The notes under the pieces were generated by a model that searched no databases, was not told the origin of the DNA, and was given only the letters and a program-made list of their open reading frames with translations. From Bradyrhizobium xenonodulans (lineage in GTDB: Bacteria > Pseudomonadota > Alphaproteobacteria > Rhizobiales > Xanthobacteraceae), in NCBI RefSeq assembly GCF_027594865.1, contig NZ_CP089391.1:7656501-7720500 (forward strand): DNA of 64,000 nt. The letters run 5' to 3'. A program made the translations under genes and the position numbers. Shown here in pieces: positions 15,265 through 23,693 of the stretch (position 1 is its first letter; each line of letters starts with the position of its first letter).

Positions 15265-16248
15265 ATGCGCGCGAGCCGGATGCTGTCGATCCTCACCACC
15301 CTCCAGGCCAGGGGACAGGTCACCGCGCCCGAGCTCGCCGAGGCGTGGGAGGTCTCGGTGCGCACGATCTATCGCGACATCGACGCACTCGCGGCCTCCG
15401 GTGTCCCAGTTTACGCCGACCGCGGCGCCGAGGGTGGCTATCGCCTGCTCGACGGATATCGCGTGCGGCTGAACGGCCTGTCGCAGAGCGAAGCGGGTGC
15501 GCTGTTCCTCGCAGGGCTCCCGGGCCCGGCCGCGGCGCTCGGGCTCGATGCCGCGATGATCGCCGCACAGAACAAGCTGATGGCCGCATTGCCAGCGAAT
15601 TTGCGCGAGGACGCCGGCCGGATGCAGGAGCGTTTTCACCTGGACGCACCGGGCTGGTTCGGCGAGGCGGAAGAGCCAAAGCATCTGCGCGCGATTGCCG
15701 GCGCGGCGCTGCGCGGGACGCTGATCAAGATCCGCTACCAGAGCTGGCGCGCGGAGAAGCAGCGCCGGCTCGCCCCGCTCGGCCTCGTGCTGAAGGGCGG
15801 CAGCTGGTATCTCGCGGGCCAGGTCGACGGCAGCGTGCGCACCTATCGCGTCGCGCGGGTGCTCGACTGCACCGCGCTCGACGATTGCTTCGACCGCCCC
15901 GCCGATTTCGATCTCGCCGCCTATTGGCGAGACGCAACGCTGCGTCTCGAAGCGGAGATGCATCCCAATGTCGCGGTCGTCCGGCTGTCACCGTTCGGCG
16001 TCAAGCTGCTGGACGCACTGAGCCAGCCTTACGTCAGGGCACGCACCCAGATCGACGAGACGACCGACGCCGACGGCTGGCGCATTGCCCGCGTACCGAC
16101 CGGCAAGACCTCGTGGCACGCCGCGTCTGAATTGCTGCGGCTCGGCTCCGAAGCCGAAGTGCTGGAGCCCGCCGATCTCCGCGAGAAGATGGCGGAGATG
16201 ACGCAGGCGATGGCTGCGCGTTATGGCGCAGCGGCGCGGAAAGCATGA
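15265..16248 (+). CDS. YafY-type transcriptional regulator (HTH-WYL)
   Basis: 327 residues, the full-length architecture: N-terminal winged helix (SRMLSILTTLQARGQVTAPELAE, then WEVSVRTIYRDIDALAASGVPVYADRG), a linker, the WYL domain (about 150-220, GTLIKIRYQSWRAEKQRRLAPLGLVLKGG then WYLAGQVDGSVRTYRVARV) and a C-terminal WCX-type extension. It is divergent from the GST gene across a perfect palindrome and probably regulates it and itself. The second such regulator in this window, about 95 residues longer than the one at 8149. Confidence 0.9.
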   Translation: MRASRMLSILTTLQARGQVTAPELAEAWEVSVRTIYRDIDALAASGVPVYADRGAEGGYRLLDGYRVRLNGLSQSEAGALFLAGLPGPAAALGLDAAMIAAQNKLMAALPANLREDAGRMQERFHLDAPGWFGEAEEPKHLRAIAGAALRGTLIKIRYQSWRAEKQRRLAPLGLVLKGGSWYLAGQVDGSVRTYRVARVLDCTALDDCFDRPADFDLAAYWRDATLRLEAEMHPNVAVVRLSPFGVKLLDALSQPYVRARTQIDETTDADGWRIARVPTGKTSWHAASELLRLGSEAEVLEPADLREKMAEMTQAMAARYGAAARKA

Positions 16249-16386
16249 CGGCCGCGCGTATTTCCGCAGCCCACGAAACAATCCTGAAACACGATTCTCC
16301 CCGTCTCGCGTGAACGCGTTCGCATCTCGGCCCGACGGAGATGCAGGGACACAACAACGGCCTTAGCGCCACACTGGAGAATGAAA

Positions 16387-16629
16387 ATGTTTCGTAAGCT
16401 TGCTCTTGGTCTGATCGCTGCCAGCTCGCTCGGCGTCGCCGCTCTCGCGCCCACCGCGGCGTCGGCCGGCGGCTTCTATCCGCATCATCACTGGGGTCAC
16501 GGTTGGGGCTACGGCGGCGGCATCTACCTCAACACCGGCGTCAGCAACTGCTACCAGGAGCGCCTCGTCCAGACTCGCCACGGCCTGCGCGTCCGCGTCG
16601 TGAATGTCTGCGCCTACGGGATCTACTGA
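16387..16629 (+). CDS. Small exported protein, His/Gly-rich with two cysteines
   Basis: 80 residues. A signal peptide (MFRKLALGLIAASSLGVAALAPTAASA) is followed by GGFYPHHHWGHGWGYGGGIY and a C-terminal part with two Cys (SNCYQERL...VVNVCAYG). GGAG stands seven bases before the ATG at 16387; the ATG at 16381 is too close to it. The same design (signal peptide, His/Gly/Tyr-rich stretch) recurs in the gene at 60209. Periplasmic or secreted, possibly metal-binding; function unknown. Confidence 0.75.
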   Translation: MFRKLALGLIAASSLGVAALAPTAASAGGFYPHHHWGHGWGYGGGIYLNTGVSNCYQERLVQTRHGLRVRVVNVCAYGIY

Positions 16630-16648
16630 TATCCCGCCCTCGACAAAG

Positions 16649-16676
16649 CTCCGGTCGCACCGCGGCCGGAGTTTTG
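16649..16676 (+). terminator. Rho-independent terminator
   Basis: CTCCGGTCGC (16649-16658) pairs with GCGGCCGGAG (16662-16671), one U-G pair, three-base loop, then TTTT. It ends the small exported-protein gene. Confidence 0.8.
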
Positions 16677-16699
16677 CGTTTGGTTAATCGATTCTTGAA

Positions 16700-17647
16700 T
16701 TAGACGCCCTGCCGATGCCGGCGAAACCAGGCCCAGGTCTCACGCGTCGTTCGGATGTAGCCGCGACCGCGATAGACGATCTCGCCATCGACGATCTCGT
16801 TCAGCTTCGGCAGGGCGTGAAACGGGATCGAGGGATAGGCGTGATGTTCGACATGGTAGGGCATGTTCCACGCGAACCATTTGACGATCGTGCCGGTGTA
16901 GGTGGTGCGGGTGTTCTGGAACGCACTGCGGGTGCGCTCGCATCCGGTATGCTCGGCATAGAGATAGGGGCGCAGGAAGAATTGCCCGATCGCGAGCGGC
17001 ACGATCCAGGCCCAGAGCAGCAGGGCTGAAGTGAACCACAGCGAGAGTGCGAAGAGCAGCGCATAGAGCGCGGCATAGACGCGCGCTTCGGTGACGATGG
17101 TGGCGCGCTTGTTCTCGGGAATCCAGGGCACGACGACCTTGCCGGTGACGGCATGACCGAGCATCAGCCGGAGCCGGCCGGCGACCTGAAGCAGGCCGCT
17201 ATAGGCGATCGCAAGCTGCGGGTCGGATTTTGGTTTCACGCCGACGACCAGCTCCGGGTCCTTGTCCGGATCCTGGGTGTAACGGTGATGGTCCCAGTGG
17301 AACAGGCAGTAATATTCGTAGGGCAATCCGACGATGAAGCCCGAGAGATAGCCGACCACGAGGTTGAGACCGCGGCTTCTAAAAGCGGTCTTGTGCGCCG
17401 TCTCGTGCACCGCCATGAACAGGAAGGCGACGAAATAGCCCTGCACGGCCACCAGTGGCAGAGCCCAGAGGACGCCGTATGTCGCGCTAACTTTCCAGAT
17501 CAGCGCGCCGACCAGCATGACCACGCCGTAATGGCAGAGGCTGCGTGCGGCGCCCTGGACATTGGAACGGGCCGACAATTCGCGCAGCATCACCGGTGTC
17601 AGCGGCTTCAGGCGATGGCCGGGCTCTGAAACGGTCGCATCAGTCAT
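16700..17647 (-). CDS. Fatty acid desaturase family protein
   Basis: 315 residues, with four or more membrane segments and the three histidine clusters of membrane di-iron desaturases: HETAHKT (81-87), HWDHH (117-121) and HVEHH (265-269). The substrate could be an acyl lipid or a carotenoid-like hydrocarbon; the short length and HWDHHRYTQDPDKDPEL resemble the group near beta-carotene ketolases and acyl-lipid desaturases. It lies 15 bases after a MetX-like hydrolase gene and shares its promoter. Weak AGG ribosome-binding site. Confidence 0.87.
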   Translation of the reverse strand: MTDATVSEPGHRLKPLTPVMLRELSARSNVQGAARSLCHYGVVMLVGALIWKVSATYGVLWALPLVAVQGYFVAFLFMAVHETAHKTAFRSRGLNLVVGYLSGFIVGLPYEYYCLFHWDHHRYTQDPDKDPELVVGVKPKSDPQLAIAYSGLLQVAGRLRLMLGHAVTGKVVVPWIPENKRATIVTEARVYAALYALLFALSLWFTSALLLWAWIVPLAIGQFFLRPYLYAEHTGCERTRSAFQNTRTTYTGTIVKWFAWNMPYHVEHHAYPSIPFHALPKLNEIVDGEIVYRGRGYIRTTRETWAWFRRHRQGV

Positions 17648-17662
17648 GATCGGGGACCTGCT

Positions 17663-18682
17663 CTATTTGCTGAGAAGCGTTGCGATCTCGGCCTTGATGA
17701 AGGCCTGGTCGCGCGGATTGTTGACGGGGTTGCCGGCGCGATGGCCGTGCAATGACGGGATCGGATGCAGCACCGCGGATTTCGCGTTGACCAGCTTGCC
17801 GAGCTCATCCTCGTTGTCGCGAACGTCGAAATAGCGATCGGTCGCGCCGGGCATCAGCAGCATATGGGCCTTGACCGCCGCGAGCGCCCGATCGAAATCA
17901 CCGCCGAATGAAGCGCAACGGCTGACGTCACCACGCTGCCAGATGCCGATTTGCGCCAGCAGATCGTTGGCGTCGCGGCGCGCAAAGGTCGCGTCCCAGG
18001 TGCGAACGAGATAATCCTCCAGAGACGTAAAGCCCGCCTCGCGCCAGAGCTCGTCGCGATAGAAACCGTGCGACATCGCCCAGCCGGCATAGACACGCCC
18101 CATGGCGCGGTAGCCGGCGACGGGCTTCTCGACGAAGCGGCCATTGCGGAAGGCGGGATCGCTTGTGAGAGCCGCCTTCACGCTTTCGAGAAACACATGA
18201 TTGTAGGGCGCACAGCGCGCGCTGCCGCAGACCACCGCCGCGCGCGCGACCATATCGGGATGCAACGCCGCCCAGTGATAGGCCTGCATGCCGCCCATCG
18301 ACCAGCCATAGACCAGCGCGAGTTTGGACACGCCGAAGCGCTCGGTGATGAGCCGGTGCTGGATCGCGACGGCATCGTGATAGTCGAGCTGCGGAAGCGG
18401 CGCCTCGCCGGAGTTCGACGGCGAGGACGACAGGCCGTTTCCGAACAAATTCGGGATGATGATGAAATAGTGGGTGGGATCGAGCACGCCATCGGGCCCG
18501 ATCAGCCATTCGGTGTCGAAGTGCTGCGCGCTGAACGAGGTCGGATAGAGGATGACGTTGTCCTTTGCCGGGCTCAGCGTGCCGTAGGTCTTGTAGGCAA
18601 GCTTCAGCGCAGGAAAAACAGCGCCGGACTGGAGCGCGACGTCGCCGGCTTCGAAGATGTCGTAGTCGCGCTGCGCCGTCAT
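17663..18682 (-). CDS. MetX-like alpha/beta-hydrolase (homoserine acetyltransferase family)
   Basis: 339 residues. The nucleophile elbow GWSMGGMQ gives Ser128, and LFGNGLSSSPSN plus the late HGHRAGNP (with the catalytic His) follow the MetX pattern, with Asp in GATDRYFDVRDNEDE. The family transfers acyl groups or hydrolyses esters; real MetX proteins acylate homoserine, but many paralogues have other roles, and the pairing with a desaturase suggests a lipid substrate here. It is the first gene after a well-formed promoter (18789-18817). Confidence 0.82.
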   Translation of the reverse strand: MTAQRDYDIFEAGDVALQSGAVFPALKLAYKTYGTLSPAKDNVILYPTSFSAQHFDTEWLIGPDGVLDPTHYFIIIPNLFGNGLSSSPSNSGEAPLPQLDYHDAVAIQHRLITERFGVSKLALVYGWSMGGMQAYHWAALHPDMVARAAVVCGSARCAPYNHVFLESVKAALTSDPAFRNGRFVEKPVAGYRAMGRVYAGWAMSHGFYRDELWREAGFTSLEDYLVRTWDATFARRDANDLLAQIGIWQRGDVSRCASFGGDFDRALAAVKAHMLLMPGATDRYFDVRDNEDELGKLVNAKSAVLHPIPSLHGHRAGNPVNNPRDQAFIKAEIATLLSK

Positions 18683-18784
18683 GGTTAGAACTCCGGCTCA
18701 CGCGGCCGCAGAGTGCGCCGCTGAAACGGCAATGCATCGATCGTGCCGGACCAGCAAACGCATCGTTGCGCCGCGCTTATTAAA

Positions 18785-18817
18785 TGTACTTATAGTACAG
18801 TTATTAGAGGCAGGCAA
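18785..18817 (-). promoter_or_regulatory. Promoter and overlapping operator of the MetX-like/desaturase operon
   Basis: On the minus strand TTGCCT (18817-18812), 17 bases, TATAAG (18794-18789) form a sigma-70-type promoter. TGTACT-tat-AGTACA (18785-18799), a perfect inverted repeat, covers the -10, so a repressor bound there would block the polymerase. The arrangement resembles TetR-type control; no TetR gene is adjacent. Confidence 0.7.
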
Positions 18818-18839
18818 CTGGATTTCTCGCCGCCGCGCG

Positions 18840-19649
18840 TCAGGCGATGGCCGCAATGTATCGCTCCACCGAGGCCGCGAAGGCGGCCTTGGCGCCTGAG
18901 GCGATGTTGCGGCCCCACCATGCACCATAGATGCGGTCGAAGGCGAACGGCTCGACCGCAGCCGCGATCCTCCGCACCGCGGCGGCGTTGAGCGGCATGT
19001 AGTTCGGGTAGGAGTACATGAAGCTGACGAAGCGGCGGTCCATCGCCACCTGCGCGATATCGCCGGTGAGCAGCGCGCCCTTGCCCTCTGCACCGCCCGA
19101 CCAATGCATCATCGTGGCGCCTGCGAAATGGCCGCCGGTGCGCAACAACGTCACGTCATCGGAGATGCGATGGTGATCGCCAGTCCAATGCACGATCGAC
19201 GGATGCGGCCGCATGACCCAATGGCGATCATCGGCATGCAGATAGACCGGCACGCCGCCGAACGCCTCGCTCCAGTCGGCGAGCGCGCCATAGAAATGCG
19301 GATGCGAAATCGCGATCGCCTTCAGCCCGCCGAGGGAGCGCACATGCGCGATCGCCTCAGAGGTCGCCAGCGGCACGCAATCCCACATCATACAGCCGTC
19401 GGCCAATGGCACCAGCAACGCGCGCTGGCCGATGGCGAAGCTTGGATCGGAGCCAATGCCGGTCAGGCCAAGATCGTCGCGCCAGACAAGGCGGTGGCGC
19501 TCCGCCAGGGCGTCGCGCGTGAGGAAGGCTTGGCCTTTCCAGTTCACGAACTGCCTCTCGTCCTCGCAGATCGGACAGGATGCCGGCGGATGTCCGCTGT
19601 CCGGAAATTGCGCGCCGCAGGTTTCGCAGGTCCAGAGGGGCATGGCCAT
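18840..19649 (-). CDS. Metallo-beta-lactamase-fold protein with N-terminal zinc ribbon
   Basis: 269 residues. Four Cys at 8, 11, 25 and 28 (TCETCG...SCPIC) form a rubredoxin/zinc-ribbon-like knuckle, followed by a metallo-beta-lactamase-like domain. The usual HxHxDH motif is altered to SHPHFYG (His-Pro-His), with HFAGATMMHW and LLTGDIAQV as the later metal-ligand regions. Either a divergent hydrolase with one metal site or a non-catalytic relative. Start at 19649; an ATG two codons later is equally possible. It ends upstream of the MetX-like operon, same strand. Confidence 0.75.
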   Translation of the reverse strand: MAMPLWTCETCGAQFPDSGHPPASCPICEDERQFVNWKGQAFLTRDALAERHRLVWRDDLGLTGIGSDPSFAIGQRALLVPLADGCMMWDCVPLATSEAIAHVRSLGGLKAIAISHPHFYGALADWSEAFGGVPVYLHADDRHWVMRPHPSIVHWTGDHHRISDDVTLLRTGGHFAGATMMHWSGGAEGKGALLTGDIAQVAMDRRFVSFMYSYPNYMPLNAAAVRRIAAAVEPFAFDRIYGAWWGRNIASGAKAAFAASVERYIAAIA

Positions 19650-19839
19650 GATCCAGAAAGGGGAGCGGGACACCCATGAGGTGACATCGTCCTCCGATCG
19701 CAAGTGCGGAGGAACCAACGCGATCAGTGCATGTTACTGTCCGGTCCGCCTCCGGCGCCAGTTGGCCGGTCATGTCAGCCCGTCTTGTCAGCCCTGCTTG
19801 CACGGGACCTCTTACCGTCGGCAGTCGTTCAGCGTCTCG

Positions 19840-21036
19840 ATGACATCGCGCTCCCCCTCCCGAATCTGGCCCCTCTACGCAGTCAACTTCTTCATGGCCG
19901 ACATGCAGTCGGGCATTGGACCGTTCGTCGGCGTCTTCCTCCAGGAGCGCGGCTGGGCGAGCGGATTGATCGGCACCGCCATGACGATCGGCAATGTCGC
20001 GGGCATGCTGGTCACGACGCCGATCGGCGGCTTCATCGACTCCAGCCGCAACAAGCGGCTGTGGGTCGTCATTCCCGGCATCTGCGTGGTGCTGGCATCT
20101 GCGATCATCCTGATCTCCCAGAATTTCTGGGCGGTGACGTTCTCGCAAGTCGCGCAATCGCTGGCGAGCGCGGCGATCGTGCCGGCGGTAACAGGCATCA
20201 CGCTCGGCATCGCCAGGCAGAAGGGATTCAACGCGCTGAACGGCCGCAACCAGGCCTTCAACCATGCCGGCAACATGGTTGGTGCGGCCCTGTCGGGCTA
20301 TCTCGGCTACAAGTTCGGCTATGTCGCCGTGTTCGTGCTGGCAGCCATATTCGGCGCTATCACGATCGCCTTCGTGCTGATGATCCCCGCCAAGGCAATC
20401 GACGACCGCGCTGCGCGCGGCAGCAAGGAGGACGATTCCAAGGCGCCGCCGGATGCGATGACGATACTGCTCAAGCACAAGGCGCTGCTGGTGCTGGCAC
20501 TCGCGCTCGCCCTTTTCCATCTCGGCAATGCCGCGATCGTGCCGCTCTACGGGCTCGCGGCCGTGGCCGAAGGCCAGGCCAACGGCCCGAGCTTCGTCGC
20601 GACCACCGTCGTGATCGCACAAGGCGTCATGATCGTAACCTCGCTGATTGCGATGAAGGCAGCGAGCAAGCGCAATTATTGGCCGGTGATCCTGATCTCT
20701 TTCATGTTCCTGCCCATCCGCGGCGTGCTTGCTTTCTTCGTCACGGGATGGTGGGGCGTCGTGCCGATGCAGGTGCTCGACGGCATCGGCACCGGACTTC
20801 AGACGGTCGCCGTCCCCGGCATGGTTGCGCGCTCGCTCAACGGCACCGGCCGCATCAATCTCGGCCAGGGCGCCGTCATCACCGTGCAGGGCATCGGCGC
20901 GAGCCTGAGCCCCGCGCTCGGCGGCTGGATCGCGCAATGGATCGGCTACGGCCCGACCTTCCTGCTGCTCGGCGGCCTGGGGCTTGCGTCGATAGCGCTA
21001 TGGCTGGCCTTCGGTGCCGCGGTGAAGAAATATTGA
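19840..21036 (+). CDS. MFS transporter
   Basis: 398 residues with about 12 transmembrane helices. WPLYAVNFFMADMQSGIGPFVGVF starts helix 1, and the first intracellular loop contains GGFIDSSRNKR, a form of the MFS A-motif. A central cytoplasmic loop (DDRAARGSKEDDSKAPPD) separates the two six-helix halves. Probably a small-molecule or drug efflux carrier; substrate unknown. The ATG at 19840 begins just before helix 1, but its ribosome-binding site is weak and the frame stays open upstream, so the start is uncertain. Divergent from the metallo-hydrolase gene. Confidence 0.82.
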   Translation: MTSRSPSRIWPLYAVNFFMADMQSGIGPFVGVFLQERGWASGLIGTAMTIGNVAGMLVTTPIGGFIDSSRNKRLWVVIPGICVVLASAIILISQNFWAVTFSQVAQSLASAAIVPAVTGITLGIARQKGFNALNGRNQAFNHAGNMVGAALSGYLGYKFGYVAVFVLAAIFGAITIAFVLMIPAKAIDDRAARGSKEDDSKAPPDAMTILLKHKALLVLALALALFHLGNAAIVPLYGLAAVAEGQANGPSFVATTVVIAQGVMIVTSLIAMKAASKRNYWPVILISFMFLPIRGVLAFFVTGWWGVVPMQVLDGIGTGLQTVAVPGMVARSLNGTGRINLGQGAVITVQGIGASLSPALGGWIAQWIGYGPTFLLLGGLGLASIALWLAFGAAVKKY

Positions 21037-21101
21037 GGTGCCGGTCTTCCTCTCCCCGCAAGCGAGGGGAGGCAAAGAGAACGACAGCCTCCGAAGGACG
21101 A

Positions 21102-22715
21102 TCACGTCCCGAAATTCTTCTGGATCGCCTTGTCGAGCGTCTCGCCGCCGACGAAACGCTGGCGCAACTCGCGCTTGAGCAGCTTGCCGCTCGGGTTCTT
21201 GGGCAGGGCATCCACGAAGATCACGCGCTTGGGCACCTTGAAATGCGCCATCTGGCCGGCGCAATGCTTGATGACGGCATCCTCGTCCAGCTTCTCGCCG
21301 CTCTTGACCACGACGATCGCGGTCACCGCCTCGATCCAGCGCGGATCAGGCAGGCCGACGACGGCGACCTCGGAAACCGCGGGGATGCGATAGACCATCT
21401 CCTCGACTTCGCGGCTCGCGACATTCTCGCCACCGGTCTTGATCATGTCCTTGACGCGGTCGACCACGGTGATGTGGCCATCGTCGTCAACGGTGGCGAG
21501 ATCGCCGGAGTGAAACCAGCCGCCGGCGAACGCGGCCGCAGTCTTGACCGGATCATTGTAATAGCCGGAGAGCAGGTGCGGCGAGCGGTGCACGATCTCG
21601 CCGACTTCACCGACCTTGACGTCCTCCATCGCCGTGTTGACCACGCGCGTCTCGACATTGATCACGGGCTTGCCGGCCGAGCCGGCCTTGCGGAGCTGGT
21701 CTTCCGGCCGCAACACGGTCGCGAGCGGTGCGATCTCGGTCTGGCCGTAGAAATTCCAGAACTTGACGTTGGGCAGGCGACGCTGCAATTCGAGCAGGAC
21801 CTCCACCGGCATGATCGAGGCGCCGTAATAGCCCTTCTGAAGCGTCGACAGGTCGGTCTTGTCGAAATTCGGCGAGCGCAGCATCGCGATCCAGATCGTC
21901 GGCGGCGCGAAGAAGGAGGTGATCTTGTGCGCCTGGATCAGCGCCAGGATGTTGTCCGCGGTCGGCTTGCCCGTGATCACGCCGGAGGCGCCGAGATACA
22001 CCTGCGGCCCCAGGAAGACGTCGAGCTGGGCGCAATGATAGAGCGGCAGCGCGTGCAGGAACCGGTCGTCCACGCTCATGCCGCCGTCGATGATGCAGCT
22101 GACATACTGCCACATCACGGCTTCATGGGTCAGCATCGCGCCCTTGGGCAGGGATTCCGTGCCGCTGGTGTAGACGATCTGTGCGAGATCGCGACTGTCG
22201 ACGGAAGCCTCCAGGAACGAGCCGTCGGCATGAAGCAGATCGTCGAAGGTGGTGAGACCGGCTGGCGCGGTCGCGGGATCTTCACCCGGCAGCCAGATCA
22301 TCTTCTCGACCGCGCAATCCTTGGCGCTGGCGGCCTTCGCCGGCTCGACGAAGTCGGGCCCTGCCGCGAGCAGCTTGGCGCCGGAGCTCTTGAGAATAAA
22401 ATAGATCTCGTCCGGGTTGAGCATGAAGTTGATCGGCACCAGCACTGCACCGATCCGCGCCACCGCGAAGCGCAGCGCGGCAAAGGCGTGCGAGTTCCGC
22501 GAGAGCACGGCGAGGCGGTCGCCCTTCTTCACGCCGAGCCCGAGCAGGCCGCGGCCGAGCCGGTTGCAGATCGCGTCCATCTCGGCAAACGTCCAGCTCA
22601 CGCTGCCACAGCTCACCGCGAGCCTGTTCGGCTCGCGCCCCGCGGAGCGGCGCAACAGATCGCCGATGGAGTGCTCGCGTGCTTTCGAGATGGTGGCTGC
22701 GATGTCGCCGGTCAT
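21102..22715 (-). CDS. Fatty-acyl-CoA ligase (AMP-binding)
   Basis: 537 residues, complete ANL fold. The P-loop is TSGTESLPKG, the variant seen in one FadD13-like branch in place of TSGTTGxPKG; NFYGQTEIAP is the adenine-binding motif, WFHSGDLATVD and DRVKDMIKTGGENV the hinge region, and the catalytic Lys is in PKNPSGKLLKREL. GGAGG precedes the ATG. It lies 44 bases after a FadR-like regulator gene on the same strand, and a binding protein is divergent; together they suggest uptake and CoA activation of a carboxylic acid, possibly aromatic or branched. Confidence 0.9.
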   Translation of the reverse strand: MTGDIAATISKAREHSIGDLLRRSAGREPNRLAVSCGSVSWTFAEMDAICNRLGRGLLGLGVKKGDRLAVLSRNSHAFAALRFAVARIGAVLVPINFMLNPDEIYFILKSSGAKLLAAGPDFVEPAKAASAKDCAVEKMIWLPGEDPATAPAGLTTFDDLLHADGSFLEASVDSRDLAQIVYTSGTESLPKGAMLTHEAVMWQYVSCIIDGGMSVDDRFLHALPLYHCAQLDVFLGPQVYLGASGVITGKPTADNILALIQAHKITSFFAPPTIWIAMLRSPNFDKTDLSTLQKGYYGASIMPVEVLLELQRRLPNVKFWNFYGQTEIAPLATVLRPEDQLRKAGSAGKPVINVETRVVNTAMEDVKVGEVGEIVHRSPHLLSGYYNDPVKTAAAFAGGWFHSGDLATVDDDGHITVVDRVKDMIKTGGENVASREVEEMVYRIPAVSEVAVVGLPDPRWIEAVTAIVVVKSGEKLDEDAVIKHCAGQMAHFKVPKRVIFVDALPKNPSGKLLKRELRQRFVGGETLDKAIQKNFGT

Positions 22716-22759
22716 GTGTCCCTCCGTGTGACGTTTTTGTTTGTTGGATGATTGGTGCG

Positions 22760-23527
22760 CTATCTGCGCCGGGCCGCCTGCGCGTGCTCCATGTACATGT
22801 GCTCGACCGAGCGATCGAGCGAGGCGATCTTCTCGAAACCGCGCCGCCAGTCCTGCAAGTGCCGGCGCGTCCACAACACGCCGGCCTCGCGGTCACGGCC
22901 GCGGATCGCATCGATGAGATAGCGGTGCGCGGCGACAAGGCGCGGCCCGCCTTCGGCGACACCCGTCACGATCATCTCGGTGGTCGGATAGAACAATTGC
23001 GCGGCCGGCTCGCGCGCAAGCTGGAGCACGCGGTTCTGCGAGGCCTTTGCGACCAGCACGTGGAATTCGGCATCGCATTCGGCCAGCATCGCGGGGGCGC
23101 CGACCACGGCTTCGCTGCGCAGGAGATTGTCATCGAGCTCGGCGAGGTTCTCTTCCGTCGCACGCTCCACCGCGCCTTCGATGCTGGCAACCTCCAGCGT
23201 CATCGAAGCCTCGTAGAGCTCGCGGAAGGTCACCTCGTGCAGCACCAGCGCGCGGCTGAGGCGGCTTGCGAGCTTGCTGTAGCGCGGCAGGCAGGCGTGC
23301 AGACGGCGCGAGGAATCGCGGCTGATCAGCCCGCCCTCCTCCAGCACGCGGATGCCTTCGCGAATGGTCGAGCGATTGACGCCGAACTGCCGCACGAGGT
23401 CATGCTCGGTGCCGATGGGATCGCCGGGCTTGATGCGGCCGTTGACGATCTCGCGCTCGATGGCGTCGGCGACCTTCTGATACGCCGGCGCGACATCGAT
23501 CGGACGAAAGAGCGGCGCGAGGGGCAA
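22760..23527 (-). CDS. GntR-family regulator, FadR (FCD) type
   Basis: 255 residues. Winged helix at about 12-78 (YQKVADAIEREIVNGRIKPGDPIGTEHDLVRQFGVNRSTIREGIRVLEEGGL) and a helical FCD ligand-binding domain (about 95-230) with the Asp/His metal-site pattern (LAECDAEFHVLVAKASQN, then AAHRYLIDAI). It appears to begin with TTG at 23527, with TTGGAGC eight bases upstream; no in-frame ATG is near. Two identical operator sites lie upstream, so it should control itself, the ligase downstream and the divergent binding-protein gene. Confidence 0.88.
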   Translation of the reverse strand: MPLAPLFRPIDVAPAYQKVADAIEREIVNGRIKPGDPIGTEHDLVRQFGVNRSTIREGIRVLEEGGLISRDSSRRLHACLPRYSKLASRLSRALVLHEVTFRELYEASMTLEVASIEGAVERATEENLAELDDNLLRSEAVVGAPAMLAECDAEFHVLVAKASQNRVLQLAREPAAQLFYPTTEMIVTGVAEGGPRLVAAHRYLIDAIRGRDREAGVLWTRRHLQDWRRGFEKIASLDRSVEHMYMEHAQAARRR

Positions 23528-23546
23528 AATTCAGCTCCAATGGCGA

Positions 23547-23557
23547 TTGTCCGACAA
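23547..23557. promoter_or_regulatory. GntR operator site 1
   Basis: TTGTC-C-GACAA, 20 bases upstream of the regulator start. It is the exact reverse complement of site 2 at 23646-23656. The TTGTC/GACAA form is typical for FadR-subfamily regulators. Confidence 0.7.
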
Positions 23558-23644
23558 ACTATAGGAGCGGCTTGGGATCGCGTCAAACTGCATCATTTAT
23601 GCCGCAGATGCAGCAAATTGACTCCTGAAGAACCTCGCTCTAAC

Positions 23645-23657
23645 TTTGTCGGACAAA
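23645..23657. promoter_or_regulatory. GntR operator site 2
   Basis: TTTGTC-G-GACAAA, 37 bases before the binding-protein start at 23694, nine to ten helical turns (99 bases centre to centre) from site 1. Repeat and spacing suggest cooperative binding or looping over the divergent promoters. Confidence 0.7.
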
Positions 23658-23693
23658 GGGACAGCATAGTCCCGAACAAGAGGAAACGTGTCC

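Noticed and set aside
19704..22751. 1015-codon rightward open frame
   Set aside because: Covers the MFS gene in the wrong frame and the acyl-CoA ligase antisense; composition is not protein-like.
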